A DNA stretch of 64,000 bases from Actinomadura luzonensis. GTDB taxonomy: Bacteria > Actinomycetota > Actinomycetes > Streptosporangiales > Streptosporangiaceae. The stretch lies in assembly GCF_022664455.2 (NCBI RefSeq), contig NZ_JAKRKC020000002.1, positions 1,488,001 through 1,552,000 of the forward strand, read 5' to 3'. Shown here piece after piece: positions 18,001-26,432 of the stretch; positions within the stretch are counted from its first letter, which is position 1, and the number at the start of each line of letters is the position of its first letter. The translations under genes and the position numbers were made by a program. The notes beneath the pieces are model-generated. The model was given only the letters and a program-made list of their open reading frames with translations, did no database searches and was not told where the DNA came from.

Positions 18001-18631
18001 CGCGGACGCGGCGCTCGACGGCCAGGCCGTGGTCCATCAGCTCCAGGTAGTAGTTGCCGGGGCCGAACAGGTCGCGGTAGCGGGCGGCGGCCGCGAGCGC
18101 GCGGTCGTACTGGCCGAGGCGCAGCCGGGTCTGCACCTCGCCGGACGGACAGCCGGTGGTGGCGATGATGCCCTGGCCGTGCTCGGCCAGCAGCTCATCG
18201 TCCATCCGCGGATATTTCTGGACGTGTCCTTCGAGCCAGGCCCGCGACTGCAACCGGAACAGGTTCCGCAGCCCGTCCGCGCCGGCCGCCCACATCGTCA
18301 TGTGCGTGTACAGGCCGCGCCCCGACACGTCGCCGCCCGCCCCGGTCACGTCGTCCGACCTGCGCAGGGTCAGGTCGTCGCTGTAGAACACCGGCCGCCG
18401 GTCCCGCCGCGGGCCGGGCGCCACGTACGCCTCGATGCCGATCACCGGCTTGACGCCCGCCGCGCGGGCCTTGCCGTAGAACTCGTACGCGCCGTGCACG
18501 TTGCCGTGGTCGCTCATCGCCACCGCCGGCATGCCCTGCCGCGCCACCTCCGCCACCAGCGGGCCCACCTTGGCCGCGCCGTCGAGCATGCTGTACTCCG
18601 TGTGCACGTGCAGATGCACGAAAGACCCCAC
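15083..18631 (-). CDS. dnaE: DNA polymerase III alpha subunit, DnaE1 type
   Basis: 1182 residues from a GTG at 18631. The PHP domain begins HLHVHTEYSMLDGAAKV and continues MSDHGNVHGAYEFYGKA. The palm aspartates lie in PDVDLDFDDRRRDEM and LLKMDFLGLRNL. The fingers and HhH region follow (GKKKKEVLDAEWDRFSAGM, PFSGYGFNKSHTAGYG). An OB fold (RLSGIVSGLQRKVTKQGS) is near the C-terminus. Length and PHP sequence match actinobacterial replicative DnaE1 rather than the shorter DnaE2/ImuC. No cell-division or lspA-type neighbours are present, so this could be a second copy. It is divergent from a LysR gene. Confidence 0.92.
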   Translation of the reverse strand: MGSFVHLHVHTEYSMLDGAAKVGPLVAEVARQGMPAVAMSDHGNVHGAYEFYGKARAAGVKPVIGIEAYVAPGPRRDRRPVFYSDDLTLRRSDDVTGAGGDVSGRGLYTHMTMWAAGADGLRNLFRLQSRAWLEGHVQKYPRMDDELLAEHGQGIIATTGCPSGEVQTRLRLGQYDRALAAAARYRDLFGPGNYYLELMDHGLAVERRVREDLLRLGRALGLPPLATNDSHYVTEDQAGAHDALLCVGTGKRLADADRFRFSGSGYYLKTAAEMRALWDAEVPGACDNTLAVAERIGDYGEVFAHRDLTPRFPVPEGESESSWLRAETLRGARRRYGGEPPRQVLERIDYELSVIDMMGFPGYFLVVSDICRHAREQGIGLGPGRGSATGSMVAYCTGITELDPIEHKLIFERFLNPERITMPDVDLDFDDRRRDEMIDYVTRKYGADRVCQIVTFGTIKAKAAVKDSCRVLGLPYALGDRITKAFPAAVGGQEIPLSAIHDPGHPRHGEAAELRAMYEQDPDVRRVIDTATGVEGLTRGTGIHAAGVILSAEPLLDVLPLVRPKADGPVITGFPFTQAEDMGLLKMDFLGLRNLTVIQDAIANVRANKGVEIDILDVPLDDAATYELLARGDTLGVFQLDSGGMRVLLRLMRPTTFTDIAAVNALYRPGPMEMNAHTNYALRKTGRQPVEPIHPELAEALEPILGDTYHLVVFQEQVMAIAQQLAGYSLGAADMLRRAMGKKKKEVLDAEWDRFSAGMRERGCSEAAIKAVWDVLVPFSGYGFNKSHTAGYGLVSYWTAYLKANHPQEYLAALLTSVGDDKDKMAVYLSDCRRLGIRVLPPDVNAGGLDFAAVGADIRFGLGAVRNVGANVVEAIVAARAAGGRYRDFTDFLARVPLVVCNKRVIESLAKAGAFDGLGHRRAALVAVHEQAVDAVVDVKRNAARGQDSLFGDVAEGTPPAVAVPDAPEWDKATLLAFEREMLGLYVSAHPLDGAEHVLRANRDTTIAGLLASGRQEGGVRLSGIVSGLQRKVTKQGSPWAIVTLEDHDASVECLVFPKSYALYGEALAEDRVIAVRGRINVRDETMSVHAEDVVPLTVAAPGAEPPVVITVQESHLTARLVREFRNVLAAHPGHAPVHLRVRRAGRKGVLVELEPFRVAAEPAFYGDVKALLGLGAIGGPA

Positions 18632-18677
18632 CGGCGTCCACTCCCCATGGTTGTAAGCTTCGTCCGCAGCCCGAGCA

Positions 18678-18707
18678 TTGGACCCGAGGCCGGGCGGCGA
18701 TGTCCAA
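18678..18707. promoter_or_regulatory. Inverted repeat TTGGAC-N18-GTCCAA between dnaE and lysR
   Basis: Perfect 6-bp arms lie between the divergent dnaE and LysR starts. This could be a LysR site, although the spacing is longer than the usual T-N11-A box. Confidence 0.35.
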
Positions 18708-18746
18708 CAAGCGACACGCGGGATCGTCACAACCGTCGGTGGTGAG

Positions 18747-19682
18747 ATGGAGCTGGATCTGGGCGCGGTGCGGGCGTTCGTCGCCATCGCCGAGGAGCGC
18801 TCCTTCGGCGAGGCCGCGGCCCGCCTCGGCATCAGCCAGCAGGCCGTCTCCAAGCGCATCGCGCGCCTGGAGACCGACCTGGAGACCGTGCTGTTCTACC
18901 GCTCGCGCGCCGGCGCCGGCCTGACCGGGGACGGGCGGGCGTTCCTGCCGCACGCCCGTTCCCTGGTCGGCCTCGCCGACCAGGCCGTCGAGCTGCTGCG
19001 CGGACGGCGGCGCGCGCTTCGCGTGGACGTGCTCGACACCCGCCTCGCCTCGATCGACCTGGTACGCGGCTTCCACGACGCCGGGGGCGCCGACGTCGAG
19101 CTGATCACCTCCGACGGGCTGCGCAGCGGCCGCGTCGCGCTGGCCACGGGAGCCGTGGACGCCGTGCTCTGCCGCCTGACGGGCCCGCTCGACGACGCGC
19201 TCACCGCCGAACCCGTCCACCTGGAGCCCCTGCACGTGCTGGTGGGGCGGCGGCACCCGCTCGCCCGGCGGGAGCGGGTGTCGCTCGCGGAGCTGGCGGG
19301 GGAGACGTTCTGGATGCCGGGCAACGTCGAGGGCAGCGAGTGGGAGGAGTTCTACCGGCTGCTGGGCGAGGAGTTCGGGCTGCGGATGGACACCTCGGGG
19401 CCCGACTTCGGCTACGAGCACTACGTGGAGACGGTCGCCGCCGGGCGGGCCAGCCTCGCCGGCGACGCGACCCGGCTGCCGTGGCACCCCGGCCTCGTGC
19501 GGGTGCCGATCACGCCGCCGGTGCCCGCCTACCCGTGGTGGCTGCTGCGGCACCGGCAGAACCGGCACCCGGCGCTGGCCGCCTTCACCCGCCACCTCGC
19601 CGCCCGCCGCCCCGCCTTCGACCCGGCGCGCCTCTGGCTCCCCGAGAGCGACCGCCCCGCCTTCACCGCGCCTCCGCGATGA
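18747..19682 (+). CDS. LysR family regulator
   Basis: 311 residues from ATG 18747. The N-terminal helix-turn-helix is canonical: AVRAFVAIAEERSFGEAAAR, LGISQQAVSKRIARLE. The effector domain follows (LHVLVGRRHPLARRERVSLAEL, then FGYEHYVETVAAGRASLAG). It is divergent from dnaE and may only share the promoter region by chance. Its 3' end overlaps the 3' end of the MerR gene by 20 bp. Confidence 0.88.
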   Translation: MELDLGAVRAFVAIAEERSFGEAAARLGISQQAVSKRIARLETDLETVLFYRSRAGAGLTGDGRAFLPHARSLVGLADQAVELLRGRRRALRVDVLDTRLASIDLVRGFHDAGGADVELITSDGLRSGRVALATGAVDAVLCRLTGPLDDALTAEPVHLEPLHVLVGRRHPLARRERVSLAELAGETFWMPGNVEGSEWEEFYRLLGEEFGLRMDTSGPDFGYEHYVETVAAGRASLAGDATRLPWHPGLVRVPITPPVPAYPWWLLRHRQNRHPALAAFTRHLAARRPAFDPARLWLPESDRPAFTAPPR

Positions 19683-20529
19683 GCCGCACCGCCTGCCGCA
19701 CCACCGCCGCCTGCGCCGGCGCGAGCCCGTCGAGGACCGGCTCCACCGCCGCCGCGTCCCACCCCGCCGCGTCCCACCCCGCCGCGTCCCACCCCGCCGC
19801 GTCCCACCCCGCCGCCTCCGGTCCCGCCGCCTCTGATCCCGCCGTTTCCGATTCCGCCGTTTCCGATTCCGCCGGGCCGCTCGGGAACGCGGGCAGCAGG
19901 TGCCGGAGGCTGTAGTCGGCCAGCTCGGCCGCCAGCGGACCCACCCGCGGGTCGTCCGGCCCGGCCTCGGCCAACTCGTCCAGCCGCCGGTAGAACGCGT
20001 GCCCGGCGGCCGCCGCCACGGGATCGGCGGCGAGGCCGTCCAGCAGCGCGAGCGCCCGCCCCCGCTCGGGCGCCCCGCTGACGGTGTCCATCAGCAGCAG
20101 CAGCTCCCGGTCCCAGGCCGCCGCCCCCGAGGCGGGCAGCTCGACGGCCCGCAGGAAGTCCAGCAGCCCGGGGGAGGCGGTGTCCGCCGGCCCCAACGTC
20201 CCGGCCTCGGCCCGGCGCAGCACCTCGGCCAGCCGTCTGCGCCGCTCCCCGATCTCCCGCTCCTGCCGCGCCAGGTCCGCGTCGATCTCGGCCAGGATCT
20301 CCGGCAGCTCCCGCGACCGGTCCTCGGCGACGACGTCCCGCGCCTCGTCCAGGCTGAGCCCGAGCGACACCAGCCGCCGCACCCGGGCCAGCGCGACGGC
20401 GTCCCGCATGCCGTACTCCCGGTAGCCGTTGGCCAGCCGCGGCGGCTCCGGCAGCACGCCCTGGTGGTGGTAGTGCCGCACGGTCCGGGTGGACACCCCG
20501 AGCAGCGCGGCCAGCTCTCCGATCCGCAT
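19663..20529 (-). CDS. MerR family regulator with low-complexity C-terminal segment
   Basis: 288 residues. The N-terminal winged helix is MRIGELAALLGVSTRTVRHY followed by GYREYGMRDAVALARVRRL, then a long coiled-coil linker (ILAEIDADLARQEREIGERR). The C-terminal helical domain is interrupted by a repeat segment of AAGWD and SETAE type five-residue units. The start ATG is 15 nt inside a longer frame and was chosen because MRIGEL is the family start. The upstream region has TTGAC repeats typical of MerR promoters. It is divergent from the decayed SDR gene, its probable former target. Confidence 0.85.
   Translation of the reverse strand: MRIGELAALLGVSTRTVRHYHHQGVLPEPPRLANGYREYGMRDAVALARVRRLVSLGLSLDEARDVVAEDRSRELPEILAEIDADLARQEREIGERRRRLAEVLRRAEAGTLGPADTASPGLLDFLRAVELPASGAAAWDRELLLLMDTVSGAPERGRALALLDGLAADPVAAAAGHAFYRRLDELAEAGPDDPRVGPLAAELADYSLRHLLPAFPSGPAESETAESETAGSEAAGPEAAGWDAAGWDAAGWDAAGWDAAAVEPVLDGLAPAQAAVVRQAVRLIAEAR
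19751..19875 (-). repeat. 15-bp tandem repeat inside the MerR gene
   Basis: About eight units of 15 bp: four near-identical copies coding AAGWD, then diverged copies coding GPEAA, GSEAA and SETAE-like blocks. The period of five codons preserves the frame. Confidence 0.8.
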
Positions 20530-20593
20530 GCCCCCAGTCAACACGCTGCCGCCACGTCAAGGTCAACGCCACCGAAGCGAGACGAGACGATCC

Positions 20594-21159
20594 GTCTTGA
20601 CAGGAGCGACGGGCGTTCGCGGAGGCCGCCCTCGCGGCCGGTGACCGCGTGGTCGGCGTGGCCCGCAATGTGGAGCCGCTGGCCGGGCTGGCGGAGAAGC
20701 ACCCGGGCGACCTGGTGCGGATGACGCCACCTCCTGCAGTTCACGACGATGGGCACGGGCGGCGGCGTCGCCTCGGCCGGCTTCTACGCGGGCGGCAAGT
20801 CCGCGCTCGACTCCATCAGCCAGGCCCTCGCGATGGAGGTCGCGCCGTTCGGGGTGAAGGTGACGATCGTGCAGCCCGGCGGGTACGACACCGGCCTGTT
20901 CACCGCCGGCACCACCATGACCGAGCCCGACCCCGCCTACGAGCCGCTGCGCGCCCGGCTGGCCGGGATGTGGGGCGACGACGCCGACCCCTCCCCGGCC
21001 ACCGCCGCGCCCGTCGTGATGGAGCTCGTCGACCTGCCGGAGCCCCCGCTGCGGCTGGTCGTCGGCGCCGCCTCCTTCGACCTGGTGCAGGAGATGGACC
21101 GGGCGAGGACCGCCGAGTACCGCGCCTGGGAGCGGCTCAGCCGGCTGGCTCCGGGCTGA
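20594..21159 (+). pseudogene. Short-chain dehydrogenase, decayed by two deletions
   Basis: Three pieces of one SDR lie in three reading frames. The start of the nucleotide-binding motif (VLTGATG, from 20594) is followed by a small gap. Then comes FAEAALAAGDRVVGVARN to LVRM (20616-20723). A large gap removes the NNAG region, and the C-terminal part runs from LLQFTTMG (20731) through FYAGGKSALDSISQALAMEV to 21159, with the YxxxK catalytic pair. Roughly 70-80 central residues are missing. It lies opposite the MerR regulator and cannot make a working enzyme. Confidence 0.8.
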
Positions 21160-21179
21160 CGGGGGACCGGACGGCCCGA

Positions 21180-21185
21180 TAACGT
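21180..21185 (+). promoter_or_regulatory. -10 element TAACGT of a leaderless gene
   Basis: TAACGT lies 6 nt before the GTG of the membrane-anchored hydrolase. Confidence 0.5.
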
Positions 21186-21191
21186 CCCTTT

Positions 21192-22348
21192 GTGGCGTCA
21201 TGGGGCAGGATCGCCCGGCGGGCGGCGGCGGGCGCGGCGGTGCTGGCGCTCTCGCCGGTCGCCGGGCTGGCCGCGCTCGCCGGGACGGCCATGGTCGGCC
21301 TGCCTCCCGGGGTGTTCACGGCGGCGGGGCTGGCGGTGTTCGCGTCGGTGTGCTTCCTGGGGCTGCTGTTGTGCGTGCCGCGGCCCCGGCGGCCGTGGGC
21401 GCGCTGGGTGCGGGCGCTGGCCGTCCTGGGCACGGCGGGCCTGGTGGTGTGGCAGACGGCCGGGGTGACGCTGCGCCCGCCGTCCCCGGCGCCGCCGGGA
21501 GCCTCGGGCAAGGTGCCCGGGCAGCGCGAGTGGCGCCTGCCGACCGGCTCCCGGCTCGCGTACGTGCGGCTCGCGCCCCGCAAGGCCGTCCGGCCCGAGC
21601 CGGTGGTGTTCCTGCACGGCGCGCCCGGCCTGTCCGACCTGGCCGCCGACGCGCGCTTCTACGGCCGGCTGACGGCCGACGGCCACCAGGTGTACGTCTA
21701 CGACCGGGCCGGCACCGGCCGCTCGGCCCGGCTGGCCGACCCGCGCGGCTACGGCCTGGCACGCGACGTCGCCGACCTGGAGGCCATCAGGCGGGAGGTG
21801 GGGGCCGACCGGCTGAACCTGGTCGCCCGCGACGAGGGCGCCCGGCTGGCCGTGGCCTACCTGGCCGCGTACCCGGGGCGGGTGGCCGGCGCGGTCCTGT
21901 ACGCGCCCGCCGCCCTCACCCCCGGCCGGGCCACGGCCGCCGCGGCGCTGCTGACGGGCCAGGAGCCGCCGGGCCCGCGCCTGCTCGCCGTGTACACGCT
22001 GCTGCGGGTGGACCCGCGGGCGGCGCAGTCCTTCGCCGGGGACGCGGAGCTGGACGCCTACCTGGCGCGGGCCCGCCTCCGCGCCTGGCGTCCTGCGCGG
22101 GCCCGGCGCCGGCGGCCGGCTCGGCCGGGTCCGCGGCGCTGGGCGCCGCCGGGCCGGTCGAGGAGCCGGCCGGCGTGCCGGCGCCCGTCCTGGTGGTCGA
22201 GGGGGCCTGCGGCGAGCGGGACGGCGCGGCGGCCGGGTACCGGAAGGCGCTGCCGTCGGCCCGCTTCACGCGGGTGCCCGACACGGCGGCGTACCTGAAG
22301 GCGGTGCGCGCCTTCCTCGCCGGCCGCCAGGACCCCGGCCCCGCCTAG
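21192..22348 (+). pseudogene. Membrane-anchored alpha/beta-hydrolase-like protein, frameshifted near 3' end
   Basis: The first part encodes two to three N-terminal membrane helices, then an alpha/beta fold: VVFLHGAPGLSD, VYVYDRAGTGRSARLADPRGY, and a nucleophile-elbow equivalent NLVARDEGARLAVAYL. At about 22080-22090 the frame breaks (one base missing) and continues as VPAPVLVVEGACGERD to VRAFLAG. The nucleophile position holds Asp in place of the usual Ser of GHSxG, and I see no catalytic His near the C-terminus (FTRVPDTAAYLK). Either decay or a non-catalytic relative. Its TAG abuts the TAG of the opposing giant gene. Confidence 0.7.
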
Positions 22349-25300
22349 CTAGCGGGACGCCGGGCGCCGCCCGCAGCCGCCGGCGTCGGCCCCCGACACC
22401 TGCCAGTCCGCCCCGGGGAACGGGCTCATGAACGAGGCGAGCAGGTCCACCGCGTAGTCCGGCGCCTGCCCGCCCAGATCGAGCAGGGAGACGAGCTGCG
22501 GCCCGTCGGCGCCGCGCAGCGTGACGCGGCCGTCGCCGGCGGCGGCGAAGCCGGGCCGGGCGGCCACGCGCACGCAGGCCAGGCCGATCCCGGCCGCCTC
22601 GATCTCCTGCCGCGCCCCGATGCCGCGCATCCGTTGGTCGTAGCGGCGCAGCGCCAGCCGCCCGGCCGGGGTCAGCCGCACGGAGTCGTGGAAGACGTCC
22701 GCCCCGGCCGCCCTGCTCAGCCGGACGTCGAGGGCGACGTCGGGGCGCAGGTCCACGTCCCTGGCGGTGACGGTGACGGTGCCGTAGGAGCCCTCGAAGG
22801 CGGGCGCGACGTACCCGAGCGCCGGGGACGCCGTCAGCCCGAACGGGATCCGGCCCGGCCGGATCCGCAGCCGCTCCACCCGCCGCTCCGACAGCCCGAC
22901 GTCGCCGACCGCGCTGCGCCCGAGCCCGAACCACCCCTCGACCCGGTAGGCCAGGAACCCGCCCGTGTACGGCACCTCCTTGCGCACCGCGAGCCGCTGC
23001 CGGGCGACGGGATCCAGCCGCAGCCCGGCGTGCAGGACGACGCGCCCGGTCGGCACCGGCCGGGACACCAGGTCGACCGACTGGTCGGGGTTCACCAGGA
23101 CGGTGGTGTCGGCGGCCAGGTCCTCGACGGCGAGCGACACCTCGCCCAGCCGCCCGCCGGGATCGACCAGCCCGCCCTCGACGCGGAGCCGCCCGTCGAG
23201 AGTGCTGAGGCCGTCCTCCGCCCGGTACGTGACGGCGGGCACGCCGAGAGCGGCGCCGGAGGCGTCGGCGTCCACGGCGAACCGGGCGGGCACGTCCGAC
23301 AGGCGCAGCCCGCCGCTGCCCCTGCCGGGCACGGTGACCTCGGCCGACAGGCGCTCGACGGCCGCGGAGTTCCGCACGCGGACGCGGGTCCGCGCGCCGT
23401 AGGCGCCCTGGACGTCCACCGCGGCCGGCACCGGGTCGAGCGCGACGTGGCCGCGCACGCCGCCCGCCTCGGCCAGCACGTCGAGCGAGCCCAGCGTGGC
23501 GGCCGGCTCGATCCGGTACGCGGCCCGCACGGCGTTGCCCGGCGCGACCCCGATGGGCCCCACCGACAGTCCGGTGATGGCCGCCGGCAGCCCGGTCAGG
23601 GTGGCGCGCGCCTTGACCGGCACCGGCGACAGGACGCTGCTGGCCAGGTAGACGCCCAGGCTGCGGACCCTGGGGCGGAACCCGGCGAAGGCGAACGTCC
23701 CGGCCGCCGGGTCCACCGTCACCCGCTCCGGCAGGCCGCGGACGTCGATGTCGCCCCGCAGGCCGAAGCAGCCGCGCGACGGCAGGCAGAACGCCCCCGG
23801 CGCGCAGCCCCGCGTCCCGGCCGCGCAGCCGCCGTCCACCAGCGACACGCCGCCCGGCACGGCGGGGGCGGGCGGGGTGCGGTCGAGCGCGGCGGCCGTG
23901 CCGAGCCAGGCGCGGGCGCGGAGGTCGAGGCGGGAGCCGGTGTAGGTGAGCCGGCCCCCGTCGGAGGTGACGGACAGGCGGCCGGGCGCCGGGCCGAGCG
24001 TGCCGGACAGGCCGAACCGGTCGTCGCCGCGGGTGACGTCGGCGTCCACGGCCAGCTTCTGGCCGGCGGCTCGGAAGCCGGCCGTGAACCCTCCCGGCGA
24101 GGCGCTGAGCTCCACCTGCGACAGGCCCTCGACCAGCACGCTGGCGTCGAGGTCGCCGGTGGCCTCGCGGTAGTGAGCGGCCAGGTGCGGCCCGGCGGGG
24201 GCGGTCGCGCCGTCATGGTTGGCGAACGCCAGCGCCGCCGAGCCGACGGGCCCGGAAAGGCCCCGGAAGCGGTAGGCGGAGGCGTCCCAGGAGGCGTCGA
24301 AGCGGGCGGGGACGCCGCGCACCTCGGCGGCGGCCCGGACGTACCGGCCGCCGAGCGTGGCCCTGGCCAGCGCGGACACCTTCGGCACCGGCGCGCCTGC
24401 GGTCCAGGTGAGGGTCTTCGCGCCGGTGTCGGCGACCAGCTCGGCCCGCTCGCGCACGCCCTCCACGGTGACCTGGAGGTCCTCGCCGGTGCGGCGGGTC
24501 ACGTGCGCCCGGTTGGCGTAGATCCGCACCCGGTCGATGCGGGAGCCGGTCGAGACCGTCGCGGCCGAGCGCGCGCCGAGCCGCCAGGACGCCGTCACGT
24601 CGTCGCGCACGCCCAGCACCGTGGCGTCGACCGTGGGCCCCGACCTGGTGTCCGTGTACGCCGCGCGCACCCTCCTGACGGCGCCGCCGGCCCGGTAGGC
24701 GGCCCGGCCGGCGGCGGGGTCGAGGCCGACGTCCACCGTGGCGGGCAGGCCGGAGACCTCAAGCCGGGCCAGGCGCGTCCCGTCGACGCTCGCCGCGCCC
24801 AGGAACGACCGGCCGGGGGAGCCGGTCTCCAGGCGGGCGCGCGGCGCGGCCCCGTACCTGACGTCCAGCCCCGACAGGCCCGACAGCAGCGCCGACACGC
24901 CGGTGGCGTCCCCGTCCTTGATCAGGGTCAGGTGGTCGCCGCGCGGGCTCGCGATCGCGCCGCCGTTGCGCTGCAGCAGCACGGCGAGCCGGCCGATGGG
25001 CGAGCTGGTGGTCAGCGTGACGCGGTTGGCGGCGAGGTCGCCGGCCAGGCGCACCCTGGCGGGCAGGCCGGTCAGCTCGGCTCTGATCACGGTGCGCGCG
25101 GCGGCCCGGTCGAAGAAGGTCAGGGTGCCCGAGGGCGCCCGGCCGCGGCCGGCGTCCACGGCGAGCGTCTGCGCGCGGCCGGTCGAGGCGAACGCGGCGC
25201 GGAACGACGCCGGCACCCGCGACACCTCCGCGAGGACGGCCCGGTCCAGGCGGCCGTCGCGGTAGGCGAAGTGCCGCACCTGGGCGCGGGCGACCGGCGA

Positions 25301-26302
25301 CGAGCCGGTGAAGCGCACCTCGCCGCCGGACAGGCGCACCCGGGCGCGGGCGGGCATGCGGTCGAGCACGGCCTCGGTGAACCGGTCGCCGGTCACGGCC
25401 AGCGCCTCGACCGTGGCCGGCCGGGACGCGGCGAGGTCGAGGACGGGCGGGTCGAGGGCCGCCTCGATCGTCAGGCGGGCGGTGGCCGGGGTCTGGCGGA
25501 GGCGCACCGCGCCGCGGCCGGCGAGCCCGGCGACGATCGCGGCGGAGGCCCCGGGCCCGGAGCGCTCGACCGTGGCCGTGACGCGCCTGCCGGTGCGGTC
25601 GACGGTGAAGGTGCCCCGGTCGGAGTCCGACAGCGACCCGCCGCCGAGGCCGTCGAAGCCGACCGACACCCTGCCGTCGTACTCGGCCCACACCCGCGCC
25701 TGGACGCGCGCCTTCCCCGTCCGCCGCACGGCGAAGCGCAGGCCGATGGTCCCGTCTGCGGCCCCGGCGGCGGGTGTCAGGTCGGCGGCCAGGTCGGGCA
25801 CCGCGTCGCCGGTGACGTCGGCGGCCACCGGCGTGCCGACGGGACGGCGGAGCGAGCAGGAGACCGGCACGTCGGCGCTCTCCACGCACAGCCGGTAGAA
25901 CACGCCCGGCACGCCCCGGCCGCCGGACCCGCCGATCGGGACCGGCGTCAGCGGCCGCGCCCGCGAGCTGTCGGGCAGCACCCCGCGCACGTCAGGGGCC
26001 TGCCGGCCGAGCCCCTGCCGTTCCTGGACGGCGGCGGCCGCGGCGGCGACCTCACCCGCCAGGCGGGCGCCGGCGGGCGTGGTGACCGGCGGCAGGTCCG
26101 GGCCGACCGGCGCGTCGCCCACCGGCCGGACGGCGAGCGACGGCCGCGCCGGCACGCTCGTCGCGGCCGGCGGCGGCTCCTGGACGGCGGGCACCGGCGG
26201 CAGCGGCCGCGCGTGCGCCACGGCGGCAGCGGGCGGCGTGCCCACCAGGACCGCGCCCGCGACGGACGTCGCGGTGAGCACGCGTAGGAGAGCGGGCGGC
26301 AT
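22349..26302 (-). CDS. Giant secreted repeat protein, family unknown
   Basis: 1317 residues. A signal peptide (MPPALLRVLTATSVAGAVLV, then Ala-rich, with cleavage likely after about residue 28) indicates export; no C-terminal anchor is seen. Nearly all of the chain is a beta-rich array of roughly 45-60-residue units, each opening with a GLPA/GVPA/DVPA-like turn and alternating hydrophobic strands (for example GLPARVRLAGDLAANRVTL, GLPATVDVGLDPAAGRAAY, GLPERVTVDPAAGTFAFAG). A Cys-rich insert (CAAGTRGCAPGAFCLPSRGC) sits in the second half. I recognise no catalytic motif. The ATG has a GGGGGAAAG ribosome site; an in-frame upstream start is possible. It may be a surface or matrix protein, but that is inference. 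Confidence 0.75.
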   Translation of the reverse strand: MPPALLRVLTATSVAGAVLVGTPPAAAVAHARPLPPVPAVQEPPPAATSVPARPSLAVRPVGDAPVGPDLPPVTTPAGARLAGEVAAAAAAVQERQGLGRQAPDVRGVLPDSSRARPLTPVPIGGSGGRGVPGVFYRLCVESADVPVSCSLRRPVGTPVAADVTGDAVPDLAADLTPAAGAADGTIGLRFAVRRTGKARVQARVWAEYDGRVSVGFDGLGGGSLSDSDRGTFTVDRTGRRVTATVERSGPGASAAIVAGLAGRGAVRLRQTPATARLTIEAALDPPVLDLAASRPATVEALAVTGDRFTEAVLDRMPARARVRLSGGEVRFTGSSPVARAQVRHFAYRDGRLDRAVLAEVSRVPASFRAAFASTGRAQTLAVDAGRGRAPSGTLTFFDRAAARTVIRAELTGLPARVRLAGDLAANRVTLTTSSPIGRLAVLLQRNGGAIASPRGDHLTLIKDGDATGVSALLSGLSGLDVRYGAAPRARLETGSPGRSFLGAASVDGTRLARLEVSGLPATVDVGLDPAAGRAAYRAGGAVRRVRAAYTDTRSGPTVDATVLGVRDDVTASWRLGARSAATVSTGSRIDRVRIYANRAHVTRRTGEDLQVTVEGVRERAELVADTGAKTLTWTAGAPVPKVSALARATLGGRYVRAAAEVRGVPARFDASWDASAYRFRGLSGPVGSAALAFANHDGATAPAGPHLAAHYREATGDLDASVLVEGLSQVELSASPGGFTAGFRAAGQKLAVDADVTRGDDRFGLSGTLGPAPGRLSVTSDGGRLTYTGSRLDLRARAWLGTAAALDRTPPAPAVPGGVSLVDGGCAAGTRGCAPGAFCLPSRGCFGLRGDIDVRGLPERVTVDPAAGTFAFAGFRPRVRSLGVYLASSVLSPVPVKARATLTGLPAAITGLSVGPIGVAPGNAVRAAYRIEPAATLGSLDVLAEAGGVRGHVALDPVPAAVDVQGAYGARTRVRVRNSAAVERLSAEVTVPGRGSGGLRLSDVPARFAVDADASGAALGVPAVTYRAEDGLSTLDGRLRVEGGLVDPGGRLGEVSLAVEDLAADTTVLVNPDQSVDLVSRPVPTGRVVLHAGLRLDPVARQRLAVRKEVPYTGGFLAYRVEGWFGLGRSAVGDVGLSERRVERLRIRPGRIPFGLTASPALGYVAPAFEGSYGTVTVTARDVDLRPDVALDVRLSRAAGADVFHDSVRLTPAGRLALRRYDQRMRGIGARQEIEAAGIGLACVRVAARPGFAAAGDGRVTLRGADGPQLVSLLDLGGQAPDYAVDLLASFMSPFPGADWQVSGADAGGCGRRPASR

Positions 26303-26346
26303 GGAACTTTCCCCCGGACCGGTGTAAATCATCCCATCAGAAACAA

Positions 26347-26363
26347 TGGTCACGAGATGACCA
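26347..26363. promoter_or_regulatory. Inverted repeat TGGTCA-N5-TGACCA upstream of the giant gene
   Basis: Perfect 6-bp arms lie 45 bp upstream of the giant gene's ATG. On the same strand a TTGACC and later TCATCT could be -35/-10 elements overlapping it. It is a candidate operator. Confidence 0.4.
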
Positions 26364-26432
26364 CAGATCCTTACCAAGGGTCAAACCCGATCCGACATGG
26401 GGCTCCGACTTCCGGGCCGGCGACGGGACCGG

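Noticed and set aside
14543..18745. A 1400-codon plus-strand open frame across dnaE
   Set aside because: Low-complexity product; the minus strand carries all DnaE motifs.
19751..19875. Possible CRISPR-like array
   Set aside because: The 15-bp units are contiguous with no spacers and lie in frame inside the MerR gene.
22634..26287. A 1217-codon open frame on the plus strand opposite the giant secreted protein
   Set aside because: Its product is Arg/Gly/His-rich and shows no domain. It is a GC-driven shadow of the minus-strand gene, which has a signal peptide and ordered repeats.
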